From: Sporobolomyces roseus | Lineage: Eukaryota; Basidiomycota; Microbotryomycetes; Sporidiobolales; Sporidiobolaceae | Direction of reading: 5' to 3' | DNA: 64,000 nt | Assembly: GCA_016617785.1 (NCBI GenBank) | Contig: JADILM010000001.1 | Coordinates: 2,108,001-2,172,000, forward strand | Shown: in pieces, positions 35,132-45,497 of the stretch | Layout: each line of letters starts with the position of its first letter | Position numbering within the stretch: position 1 is the stretch's first letter | Position numbers and translations under genes: made by a program | The notes under the pieces: model-generated | The model's input: only the letters and a program-made list of their open reading frames with translations | What the model was told of the DNA's origin: nothing | Databases searched by the model: none

Positions 35132-35873
35132 GTTTGACAGCACGGATAAAGTCCTCATTCTTCGTCACGGATCAGATAGAGTGGCTACGACCGTTCCCGC
35201 ATCCCTCGAAACCACGCTCTCCTTCGTTGTTCAGCAATTCCCCAATCTACAGCTTCCCATCTTTCTCACTCGCAACGTTCTTGAAGCTGGAGGAGATGTC
35301 AAGATTACAGAAGGAGTACGGAGGACAAGTTTCATCAATCAACCGGGCAGCATGCTCATTCTCGACGTACACGAAACTCGCACCGACGAAACAAGTCCCG
35401 AGATTAAACCTGAAGAGACGGGGTTCGAAGCTCAAGGATCAATCTCGAGAGGTGCACTCGGTGGCGCACAAAGGAACTTGGAACACCCAGGGATAGAGGT
35501 AGAAGTAGGACCTTTCAGAGTCGACGGGGAAAGCAAAACGCATCGTTTCCGAGTTCCGCTTGACGCCAACATTCGAGATGTTCGACGTCGTATCGCTGAA
35601 ATCTACTCAGTCGACCTCGGACCGCTCGAAAGCGACGACGCATACCACCTTCTGTACGATTCACAGAGACTCGCGGCGTACGACAAGGTTCGAAGCCTCT
35701 TGACGTATGGGGATGAGGAAGCTTTCGTACAGCTAGAGGTTCAAGTTTCGACAGGTGGAGGTATATCGGAGGAAGACTTCAAGATCTTCAGGGCGCCAGG
35801 GGAGACGCCTAAATATCGTGACAAGCTTTCGCAACTCCTCAAACCTCTTCAAACCGATCCCTATCTCCCTTAG
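35130..35873 (+). CDS. Intronless protein with a predicted ubiquitin-like fold, unknown family
   Basis: One uninterrupted frame of 247 codons, unusual here because neighbours average six exons. Residues about 1-75 look like a small alpha/beta domain (KVLILRHGSDRVATTVPASL..SMLILDVHET). Residues about 133-212 resemble a ubiquitin fold: THRFRVPLDANIRDVRRRIA, YHLLYDSQRL, VQLEVQVSTGGG. A 36-residue tail follows. No known family is recognised; the ubiquitin-like reading is from spacing of hydrophobic strands and the 'LLYDSQRL' and 'VSTGGG' echoes. Its ATG overlaps the longest possible start of the divergent membrane-protein gene. Confidence 0.7.
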   Translation: MFDSTDKVLILRHGSDRVATTVPASLETTLSFVVQQFPNLQLPIFLTRNVLEAGGDVKITEGVRRTSFINQPGSMLILDVHETRTDETSPEIKPEETGFEAQGSISRGALGGAQRNLEHPGIEVEVGPFRVDGESKTHRFRVPLDANIRDVRRRIAEIYSVDLGPLESDDAYHLLYDSQRLAAYDKVRSLLTYGDEEAFVQLEVQVSTGGGISEEDFKIFRAPGETPKYRDKLSQLLKPLQTDPYLP

Positions 35874-36268
35874 TCCTTCGGTTCCCTCGCTTCTCTCCCG
35901 CCTCACATCTATCCTTCCCTCGTCTTCTTTCCTCGAATACACGCAGTCAAGCGAGCTATACCGATCCGAGGGCTCAATCTTCTTTCCTTTCGCCCTTCTC
36001 GCCATTCAACCCACTCTACCTCTACCTGCTCTATCGATCGCGACCTTGGCATGGAGGACTAGAATGGACGAATCACGGTGGGAGAAAAAGAAAGAAGAAG
36101 CGATACGATATGAAACGAAATAACGTGTAATATCGCATCAGTTTTGTAAGATCCATGTTCGCGAGACGTCCGAAACGAGATCCATCAGAATACACGTGAT
36201 GGGAGCGACATCTCAAGAGTCGATCGATCGAGCGCGAAAGACAGAAATTTCGAGATCGAATTACCGGA
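35874..36268. other. Convergent intergenic region
   Basis: Tail-to-tail 3' ends of the ubiquitin-fold gene and HIBADH. An open plus-strand frame continues past 35880 as a hydrophobic peptide, but no gene is supported. Confidence 0.35.
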
Positions 36269-37889
36269 TCACTTCGTCTGCTTCAGCTTGTCCGCAATCT
36301 GATCGGCTACTCCACCTTGCATACCCTCCTTCAGATACTCGTACACAACACTGAAATCCCTTCCGGCGTAATCATCGTGTCCCGACAGTTTGTTGTAGAG
36401 AGTCGAAGTGAGCGATCCGACGGGGAGAGGAACACCCGCATCTTTCGAGGCGGAGAGGGCGAGGTTTAGGTCTGCCGAGAGAGGGAGAGCATTGTTAGCT
36501 TTCGGAGAACGTACAATCAAGAGCAAAATGAGGAGCTTACCTTTCGCCATCAATTTAGACAAGAATCTAGAAGAAATGGAGGAAGGTATTCATTAGTCTC
36601 TCGTTGCTCGCTCATAGGGAAGAAGGGAAGCTCACCCTCCCGTATATCCTCGATCAGCTGGTGTCGGTGCATTCGGAAGAGCTCCAGGTGCAGGGTTATT
36701 GATTTCCGAAGACCAGCATTTTCCCGTCTGTCGATTCGAATTCAATGAGTGAAGTTCGAATGTAAAGCTGGATCACTTCTAGCGACGTACTGATGTGTTC
36801 AAGATGGATGCGAGCAAGTCAGGAGAGAGGCCAAGTGCCTTTCCCAATAGCATCGCTTCCCTGTAAATCCTCTCTCGAAAGTCAGCGAAGAAATCAGTAA
36901 TACGAATGCGATATCAGCTCACGCTGTACCGGCCATCGAGATACCCAGTAGCAGGCTGTTGATTAAGGAGGATGGTCAGCTGGGCAGGGCTTGACCAAGA
37001 GATGAACTGACTTGTTGCAGATTTTAGCCGCTCTGCGAAAGTCGAGGTAGATCAGCTGAGATTCGCTCGAATTTGGATCAATAGGACATTGCACTCACAG
37101 ACCATTCCCAGAGTCACCGCAGTGAATGTGCCGACTACCCATTCGAGCGAGGAAAGGTTGTGCTCGTTCAAACCTGCGAAATTCACTCGTCAAATGTTCA
37201 GTTCCTTTCGCAGATCTGACGTTCGGAGAGGGAGACTCACGCTGAAGTTGGTCCACCGACCATGAAGCTCAACGTTCCCTTCTCAGCTCCGACAACACCA
37301 CCGCTGACTGGAGAATCGACCATTTCGGCACCCATTTCCCTCATTTCGCTCGCAACTTGTTTCGCAACCGTCTGATCGAGAGTCGTACAATCGACAAACA
37401 ACGTCTCCTGTTTCTTCTCATCACTGAGTCCTTCCAACCCTTCTTTCAACCCGTTCTCCCCCAAGAAGACTTCAGAAACTTGAGGAGAAGAAGGTAGCAT
37501 CGTAAAGATTGTACTTGCTAATCGAACGACTCCAGCTGGTGATGAAGCAGGCAAGACATCCCTCCCAGCGTAAGCTCGAGTATGTTCAGTCAAGAACTTG
37601 TTCGCTGCTTCGGGGAAGGCGTCGTAAACGACGAACGCTGGTCGAGGTTTGTCGGGATCATAATTGTAAACTCCTTCTTGTCCGGCAAAAGTCTTGTTGA
37701 GTAGGTTCGCGGCCATCCCTCGACCCATTGCGCTGTTTGAGTCAATCCATTGGGAAGAGGGTGCAATATTCAGCCTTCAAGTGGGGAAGAAGTGAAAGAA
37801 GAGAGAGGGAGAGAAGAGACTGACCCTAGCCCAATGAATCCAATCGTAGTACTCCTGTTAAAGCTGCGAACTATCCGAGTTGGTAACAT
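36269..37889 (-). CDS. 3-hydroxyisobutyrate dehydrogenase, mitochondrial
   Basis: NAD-dependent oxidation of 3-hydroxyisobutyrate to methylmalonate semialdehyde in valine breakdown. Nine exons: 37825-37889, 37241-37732, 37099-37173, 37012-37032 (21 nt), 36923-36955, 36791-36860, 36636-36727, 36541-36566, 36269-36471; 358 residues. Presequence MLPTRIVRSFNRST, then the Rossmann signature TIGFIGLGAMGRGMAANLL, the substrate motif VDSPVSGGVVGAEKGTLSFM, the catalytic-lysine block GLAAKICNNLLLGISMAGTA, and CWSSEINNPAPGALPNAP. The C-terminus FSVVYEYLKEGM fits the family. The presequence and pathway point to the mitochondrial matrix. Confidence 0.94.
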
Positions 37890-38705
37890 GCTTTGAATTT
37901 GAGAGGAAGAGAAAGGGAGAAGAATCGGGCAACCGCAAAACGCAAAGGGAAGCGGATTTTTGTAGTCATTTTTCCGCCTGCAGGAACGCTTGCAGTTCAC
38001 TTTGATACTTCGGAATCGGAAGAAACGCGAGGCGGAAGTTTGAAGGGGAAAATCAAACTCCGTTCGAAAATTTCGCAAGGTCGTTCGTCGAGAGATGTCG
38101 CACTCAAATGTCGTCGTTTCTGCCTTAGTGAGACGAAGGGGAACACAGAGATTGTATTTCGGCTCTCGAGACGACGCTGAGCTCGCCCGGAACGCTCAAT
38201 AATAGAGGAAGAGGCGAAGATTCGACTAAGCGGAATTCAGAAGAGACGCTGCACCTAGCTACAAGCTCGGCTGACTCTCCATCACGTTCGAGACGCTCTT
38301 TAGTGTCGATAAGAAGCTGGGTGAATGATAATACTAGGTTCGGGAGCTGTTGCGACGATGCGAGAGAGGGAAAACTGGATCTACGAAACTATTTTTCGCA
38401 ATTTTCAAGCTCACAACGTCCTCAAACTCGATTTTAATACCCGAGGGACACTTTCTGTCGACAACCTCGGGCTCACAGACTGGAAGAGAATGCGTACACG
38501 AGTAATTCCTTCTTCGCCCCTTCCTCCTCCTGCGAAACTCTGATTTCTTCCTGTCCCATCTCGACCGAAACTCCACTTCACCTTTGCTCAGTCTACAACA
38601 TACAACAAGCTCACTTCTCGGCTCCTACGCGCCCACCTCGCCTCGTATCCCTCGAAACCTCAGTCGCCCTCCAAACCTCCTATATTCCAACCTCTTCAAA
38701 ACACG
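37890..38705. promoter_or_regulatory. Divergent intergenic region HIBADH (-) / SFT2 (+)
   Basis: 816 bases between opposite start codons, holding both promoters. A pyrimidine-rich leader precedes SFT2 (about 38490-38700). Short frames on both strands are not protein-like. Confidence 0.4.
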
Positions 38706-39722
38706 ATGACAAGTACCGTACAAGGGATGTGGAACAAACTATCAGGATCAGACACAGCTATGGTGGTGGATAACATGACCGATCAGGTTCGTCTTCTCCT
38801 CGAGTGCAAGAGTTGAATGAGGAGGCGAGCACCCCTACACCTCGTCACGGCGGACTCGGTTACGCGCAAAGCACTCATAAACTAGCTCTACAGCTGGTAG
38901 TAACCTCGGGGAAAGACTGAAGGAGACCAACGGGAGCTCAGGACCTCGCTCAGAAGCTGAACTGACTCTCTAGACTTGTTTGCTCTCAATAGGATAGCTC
39001 TGCCTTCAAGTTCCTCAATCTATCAAGAACGGAGAGATTGTGGGCGTTCGGATCCTGGTGCGTTTCAAATGCTTCAAGTTGGGAGAAAAGGTTGCGAAAT
39101 TCTGATTCTCGTTACAATTCTTCACAGCGTCGTCGGAGGTATGGTCTTGAGTGTGTTGGGATCGATTCTCTTCGTCGTGAGTACTCTCTGACCTGCCCTA
39201 AGTGCATGGAAACTGACTTTCTCTCGTCAAACAGCTGGGTCAAACCGTCCTTTTCGCTCGTTTGTCTATCCTCATCTTTCCACTTCCCTATATTGAGCTA
39301 ATCGGACGACCTCTCACAGTCTTCTACGTCTTTGGTGTCATCATCTCTCTCGTCGGATCTGGATTCCTCTTCGGCGTAAGCTATCCATTCCAACTCGCAG
39401 CGAAATTTCAGCGATTCTCACAACTTCGCACTCGGACAGTTCAAGAAACAAGCGAAAGCGATGTGGGATCCTGTTCGACGCTACGCGGTCGCCGTCATGT
39501 TCCTCTTCATCGCTCTGACTTTCGTGTTCGCTTTCGCCGTCGTAATCGAGTCCGTTCTTGCGTTTCTTTCGTTCTGATTCCCGGAAACTAATCACCTTTT
39601 TGCGTTGCCACAGCCCACTAGTTATTGTTTGCGCTATCTGCACGTACTTAGCGGTATTTTGGTACACGCTGAGCTACATTCCATTCGCACGAGATACGGT
39701 CAAACGGATTTTCGGGATTTAG
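38706..39722 (+). CDS. SFT2: Vesicle transport protein SFT2
   Basis: Small four-TM Golgi protein acting in endosome-to-Golgi fusion. Exons: 38706-38786, 38993-39057, 39128-39176, 39235-39259, 39320-39375, 39440-39549, 39614-39722; 164 residues. Blocks: FKFLNLSRTERLWAFGSC, VVGGMVLSVLGSILFV, LFALFYVFGVIISLVGSGFL, FKKQAKAMWDPVRRYAV, then TM4 and the signature WYTLSYIPFARDTVKRIFGI. Three of six donors are GTYYGT (GTTCGT, GTTTGT, GTCCGT); using the nearest GTRAGT-like sites instead would break the conserved frame. The first intron is 206 nt. Confidence 0.92.
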
Positions 39723-39908
39723 CTTCACTTTTTTCTGTAACCTCGGTTTTCGTTTTCCGTATCTTTGCATGCGTGTACTGTCGCATGTATGGAGAGCTGT
39801 CGCAATGCGAGAATGAAAGGACTTTTTTTCCGCTCATCTTGCGATTCTCGATTGGTTGATACTTTCATTTCGTCTTTTCACCGCTCAAACTCGTCCTCAA
39901 CTCCAAGA

Positions 39909-41780
39909 ATGGCATCACCGATCGTTCGCAAGGCTATCAACCTTTCGCCTACATCTTTCGTTCGCTCGAGTGGAGTACCTCTCGCGCGAGGATTGACCGC
40001 CAACCCTCCTTCCGCTGGTGAGGCTCATTCCCACGGTCACGGTTCAGTTGGTAGGACCGATTACGAGTCTACCCCTCAATGGGCAGTCAACAACTCTGTC
40101 GGACCTTGGGGAGTCACTCACAGATCAAAGATTAATGGTGAGTAGTTGGCAGTACCAAACCAACCAAAAACCACTACATCACTCTCGGGGGAGGGTATTG
40201 GATAGCAGGAAACATTATCAAGGGATATAGAATTAGTCTAGATGGGTCTATCACTTTGCGGAAGGAGTGGATCGAAGAAACGTCTAAAGAGGTGGCCAAA
40301 CTAAGAGATCTAGCGGTATCTCTCTCCGATCGCAATAAAGTAGGCCTGTTGGAGACAGGTTCAATGTTACTGACTAGTCAAATCGTGTCACCCTCCTCGA
40401 AAACAGTTTCCCCCCGTGCCGTCTCTTCCCCTCGCTTCGTTTCGACCTCTGCCATCACGAAACAAGCTGCCTCTTCCCAAGTTCCCGATTACTCAAAGTA
40501 CACCAAAGGTACCGATCAAGATGCCAACCGTGCCTTCTCTTACTTCATGGTCGGATCAATGGGTCTCGTTACCGCCGCCGGTGCGAAATCGACTGTAACC
40601 GATTTCTTGCAAAACATGTCGGCTTCTTCCGACGTTCTCGCTTTGGCCAAGGTCGAGGTTGATCTTACTGCCATCCCTGAAGGAAAGAACGTCATCATCA
40701 AGGTATGTTCCCCCTTTTCTTTTTGAGATCAATTTTTCGATCGAGGCGAAGACTGATTCCGATTTCTTTCGCTTGCTTGACAGTGGCGTGGAAAGCCCGT
40801 GTTTATTCGTCACCGAACCCAGGGAGAGATTGACGAGGCGAACCAGGTCGACGTAAAGGCGCTTCGTGATCCTCAGGCTGATGCCGACCGTGTCAAGAAG
40901 CCAGAGTGGTAAGTTCCGTTACTTCTACTGTTCAATGAGTCGCTCGCTAAACCCTTTTCTGTCGTTACAGGCTCATCATGTTGGGAGTTTGGTATGATGG
41001 TTTCCCTTCTCTCCCTCCTGTGTCGATTGTACTGACTATTCGCTGCTCTCGCATATTTCCCTTTCTCCCTTACTTTTGACAACGTATTTCGCCCTCCTCC
41101 ACTCGTACTTCCTCTCAACCGCTCCTCAAATCTCTTTCGATTGTCGACACACTACTTCCGAACACACCAACGAAACTCTACCCTCCTGTCGTGAACTCGA
41201 ATTTGGATCTACAGCACGCACTTGGGTTGCGTACCTATCGGAGAGGCTGGAGATTACGGAGGATGGTACTGCCGTGAGTCTTCTCTGAGTCTTCCTTATC
41301 GATACGGAACATATAGCTGATGCTTGTATCGATTTTAGCTTGTCACGGGTGAGTTTTCAATTTGCGAGATTCACTCGTCGAAACGCAATTGTGGATCTTT
41401 CCTCCATCGGACATTTCACTGACACTCCTTTTGTTTCGTTCCTCACGCAGATCCCACTACGATATTTGTGAGCTGCTTTTCAATTCTTCCCAACGACCGA
41501 TGAGCCGCTACTGACTATCTACCTCTGTTCCTTCCTCATTTTTTCCACGCTCCTACCATCTTCCCCTTTCGACCTCCCTGGCTCTATCTCCGGTTTCTCT
41601 CTTCTCCTTAAACTTCATACAGCTGGTCGAGCTCGCCGAGGTCCCGCTCCTCTCAACCTCGAAGTAAGCCTCTTCTCCCTTCCTCTCCCTCTCTGACTCA
41701 AATGCTCACTCTTTCCCACTCTACAGATCCCCGAATACGAGTTCGAGAACGACGAGACCTCGAAGGTTATCATCGGATAA
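39909..41780 (+). CDS. RIP1: Rieske iron-sulfur protein of the cytochrome bc1 complex
   Basis: Catalytic 2Fe-2S subunit of complex III. Nine exons: 39909-40137, 40407-40702, 40784-40908, 40971-40991 (21 nt), 41215-41273, 41339-41348 (10 nt), 41451-41467 (17 nt), 41623-41663, 41727-41780; 283 residues. Signatures: [20 protein letters not shown] (TM anchor), [17 protein letters not shown], cluster box 1 CTHLGC, box 2 [21 protein letters not shown]-terminus TSKVIIG. The piece SPRFVSTSA looks like the usual MPP cleavage region, yet exon 1 adds 76 residues before it ([17 protein letters not shown].., ending [12 protein letters not shown]) unlike known Rieske presequences. The true first exon may differ; from 40407 on the assignment is certain. 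Confidence 0.93.
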
Positions 41781-42178
41781 AAAAACGAAAACTGGCAGAG
41801 TTTTTCGAGAAGTGTTTGATTACTATGAAGAGCGAGGTCGAGGTTTCTATACTGTTTTCATGCAAAGAGCTGTTTTCTTTAGACGTTTTAATACGATGTT
41901 ACGTCAGGAGAGAAGGGACGATGTTACCGAGAGAGTGATGTTTGATCGATTCAATGTCAACCGCGACAGTTAATCGTTTCTTCGACGACCTCCCCCTCAC
42001 TCTCGGCTTAGCCTCATCTCAACTTGCTTCGTCGTTGTTCAGCGACCGCGACCCACTTTTCGTCCGGACTCCGAACGGACTTTCGCAGCAGATTCCCCTT
42101 CTCTTAGATTCTCCTATTCCCTCTTTTCCCTTTCTCCATCTCCCTCTCCATCATATTCGCTCAATACTCGAGACGAAG
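41781..42178. other. Intergenic, same-strand neighbours
   Basis: 3' end of RIP1 and pyrimidine-rich leader of the four-TM gene. No gene seen. Confidence 0.4.
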
Positions 42179-43075
42179 ATGACTTGCTGTGGTCGTGTCA
42201 ATCGCTCTACCGGCGTTCTGATCTCAGCAATCACCGTTCTCCTCATTGCGTTATTGTACGGATTGTATGAGATCTTGGGCCTCATCTACCGTCAGTCTGC
42301 CTTCATTTCCGACTTTGATCGATCCGTACTGACTCACTCGGATCGACATTGAGCAGTCTTCTCGTTCGACCTCCTCGGATGGTTTTCAGTGATTACCGGA
42401 ATGTTTTCAGTATTCTCTGCGATCGCGGCATTGATCGGTAGGGGTCGAGAGAGTCTTCAAACGTTGACGGCTGCATTCATCTGGACTTGCGTAAGTTCCC
42501 TCCGAACTCTGCTCGAAGTTTGTGCGAGAGAAAAGCTCACCTTCGGTTTTTGGGAATTCAAAGGTCTCGTTGGGTTGCGCAACGATCATGACTGCTTTCC
42601 TGATCACGTTTCAAGCCGAGACTTCGACGACTCGAGAATCTCGTTCACTCTCCGTACTTCGAGTAAGTTCAATCTCATCTCGACGATTCGAATTTCGCAC
42701 TGGCTAAGCTACTCCCGATTCGAACAGATCACCTCGATGTACTTCTTTCTCGTCCTCCTCCCTCTCTCGTGGATGGCGTATGAGATCCGAGAATTGGCCG
42801 TTTTGATCTTCCACGATATCTGTCCAGGATCCGAGATCGAACGGAAATACGACGAAGAGATGGATCGGGAGGTTCGGACCGCTTTACGAGAGGGGAGAGA
42901 TGGGATGACTAGTACAGATGAGCAGGAGCAGAGGAACAAGATGATGGAGATTGGAAGGAAACGGAGGAGGAGTTCAAGAAAGGGGAAGGAGAGAGCTATT
43001 TCGTCAAACGATGAGAGCGATCGAGGAAGTCAACGCAGGAGGAGTAGCAGCCATCAGAGAGCAGCAGACGTATAG
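42179..43075 (+). CDS. Small four-TM membrane protein, unknown family
   Basis: Exons 42179-42290, 42357-42490, 42564-42662 and 42728-43075 give 230 residues in consistent phase. Four hydrophobic segments: GVLISAITVLLIALLYGLYE, GWFSVITGMFSVFSAIAALI, LGCATIMTAFLITFQ, ITSMYFFLVLLPLSWMAYEI. A 95-residue basic, Ser/Arg-rich cytoplasmic tail follows (RRRSSRKGKERAISS). The N-terminus MTCCGRVNR has a CC pair that could be lipidated. Layout recalls fungal tetraspan proteins, but no tetraspanin CCG motif in a large loop is visible. Confidence 0.72.
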
Positions 43076-43302
43076 TAGAGTAGACGCTTTTTTATGACAA
43101 CGTATGGACTTTTTGCAGTGCGAAGAGAAACTGGATATAAAACCTTGAAAGAAGATCGAGAGATACTACAAAGGAAGCTGTGAAGGCGTAGACGATGAGC
43201 TGTACGAGTGAGAGGCATTTCCGGATAGTGGGAGAAGAGATCTATGATAATGCGAGTAGAGATAAAGAGCGAGATGTATGGGACAAAGGCTGCGAGAGAG
43301 CT

Positions 43303-45194
43303 TTATGCGGCCATGTAGTTGACAGGTCGGATAGGTCCTTTAGGTCCGAACCAAGTACCCTTGACGAAGCTGTTCCAATAGATGTAAGGGAAGAAGTCCT
43401 TCTTGAGGTAGTAGTAGAGAGCGTTCGGTTTGTCTTGAGATCCGAGGTAAGGTGCGAAAGTTTCTTTCGGTACTCCTCCATACTTGAACTCAGCGAGCCT
43501 ACAATCGTGGATGGAAGAGCGTCAGTTACAGACTCAGAATTTCGAATTCGATTTGAGCTTACATGAGCTCGTTGTGACCAGTAAGGAGAGGGCATGAAGC
43601 GTAACCATCGTATTGCGCGGGGAGATCCTCCTTCTTGACACCATCCATAATTGCTCTCAAGTTGTCGACGAGTACAGGAGCTTGAGAAGAGATGGCGGCA
43701 GCGGTCTTGGAGTTTGGAAGGGAGGAAGCGTCACCAAGGGAGAAGATGTTTGTGAATTTGGTAGATTGTGTTGTTGCGGCATCGACGGCAACCCATCCGG
43801 CAGCATCGGCTATGTATTGAGGAAGAGATGGCGTCAGTACAGCCCCATAGAGGGCAGAAGAGGAGAGCAAAACGGACCGATAGGAGAGTTCTTGATGAAA
43901 TCAGGAGCGGTTTGAGGAGGAACAACGTGGAGGAAGTCGAATTCTCTCTCTACAGTCTTTCCTTCTCCAGCTGAGAATGTCGCGACACGGGAAGAATTGT
44001 CGATCGAGATCAAGTTGTGGTTGAAGAGTCCCTCGACGTTGCGTTCTTGTCGGATCTTTTCGAGAGCAGCAGAGTATTTAGGTACTCCGAACATCGCTAG
44101 ATTAAGGTAGTCGTATCAGCAAGGTGAGATGTGGCAACGTGAGAGCGAGAGGAAGCTTACAAGGAGTTCCAGTAGCGAAAACGGGGGAAACTTGATCTCT
44201 GACTCCGTCCTTCTTCCATTGCGACTCAGCCTGTAGCGAGTACTCGGTCAATCGATACGGTATGGGTACGAGACAAGACAGCGACGTACCATCCAGAGGA
44301 TCTTCTGAGGAGCTCCAGCGCATTTGATGATTCCAGCAGGTTGAGTGAAAATCTGCGAATATTCGAATCGTTTAGTCAGTTCCGACGCTCATCGACTGTC
44401 AAGAGAAATTATAACACATACAGCGTTACCCTTCTTGAAGTTCTGAATGTTCTTCCAAACCTTTTCGACGGAATCTACAGAGTAAATCGACGAAACGGGT
44501 CCAGTCGGATCTGCGAGCCCTTCGTTCAATCCCTTGATCTTGTCGAAATCAATCTTGAGTCCGGGAGCGACGACGAGGAAATCATATCTATTGGACGAAG
44601 ACGTTAGCCTCTGTTTCTACTATCGCGACGTAGAGGAATAAGGACTCACGAGACGACATCCCCTTCAGCAGTCGTAACCTGATTCTTCTCGGGTTCAAAC
44701 GATTTGACCGACCCAGGAACGTGAACAGTGCCCTCTGGAATGACTTCCGACATTGGCTTGTGCATTCCTGAAAGAGGTTTGAGACCCGCTCCTCTGCGAT
44801 GTTTTCGAAAAAGATTGGTCAATTGGCTACACTCAATAATCGCCGCTAAGCGAAGTTGGAACTCACACAAGAGTCCATCCTGGTTGATCTACAATCAAGC
44901 ACACGAGTCTGATTAGCCAGGATCTCTCGTTAGATAGCGGATCACGCCTTATTCAATAATTATTGTTTGTGGCAAGGGCGTACAGTGATGAGTCTTTGCT
45001 GGTTCAATGATAGTTATATCCTTGTCTCCTAATGATCTCCCCTCTTGATAGAATGCGCGCTTCAATTGAGCGGCTACTGTCGTTCCTGCCGTTCCTCCTC
45101 CAACAACTACAATCTTGGAATGGGTTGAAGCATGGCGGAGACTGGTAGCGAATGATCGAGCCTTGACTACTCTTGATGTACGAGCTGCAAACAT
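43303..45194 (-). CDS. SQR: Sulfide:quinone oxidoreductase, mitochondrial
   Basis: Flavoenzyme oxidising H2S and passing electrons to ubiquinone while producing persulfide. Nine exons: 44984-45194, 44867-44888 (22 nt), 44650-44793, 44422-44587, 44290-44352, 44161-44230, 43878-44096, 43563-43809, 43303-43498; 445 residues. Basic presequence MFAARTSRVVKARSFATSLR, FAD site KIVVVGGGTAGTTVAAQL, HHYQPGWTLVGAGLKPLSG, VVAPGLKIDFDKIKGL, the two conserved redox-cysteine regions IIKCAGAPQKIL and YASCPLLTG, and VADAAGWV-like NSPIADAAGWVAVD. These match the eukaryotic SQRDL/HMT2 family closely. It shares an upstream region with a persulfide-dioxygenase-like gene. Confidence 0.95.
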
Positions 45195-45497
45195 GATCGA
45201 TGGAGGAAGTGGAGAGTGGAGGGGAGAGAGCAAAAGCGAGTGATTATTCAGCGAAAGAGGTCAATCTCTAACCAGTTCCATCATCTCAACAGATCGACCT
45301 CGTTCAACTAAGGAAAGATACTTGAAGCTATCAAAAGTGCTCCTATCCAATTGTCAAGTCAACCTGTTAACCCCTCATCTCTCAAACCCATAGCCGCCGA
45401 ACTTCATTCAACTGCTTGAACAACACCTCTACAACACTCCTAGTCCAGTCAGGAGTGATCAGTGAGCTCAATACACTCACGAATTCAAACCTCGTTC
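45195..45497. promoter_or_regulatory. Bidirectional promoter between SQR and persulfide-dioxygenase-like gene
   Basis: 303 bases separate the two start codons, so both sulfide-oxidation genes are probably transcribed from this region. I cannot identify a specific regulator site. Confidence 0.5.

Noticed and set aside
42179..43075. Calling the four-TM gene a tetraspanin
   Set aside because: The CCG and paired-Cys signature of a large extracellular loop is absent; loops are short.
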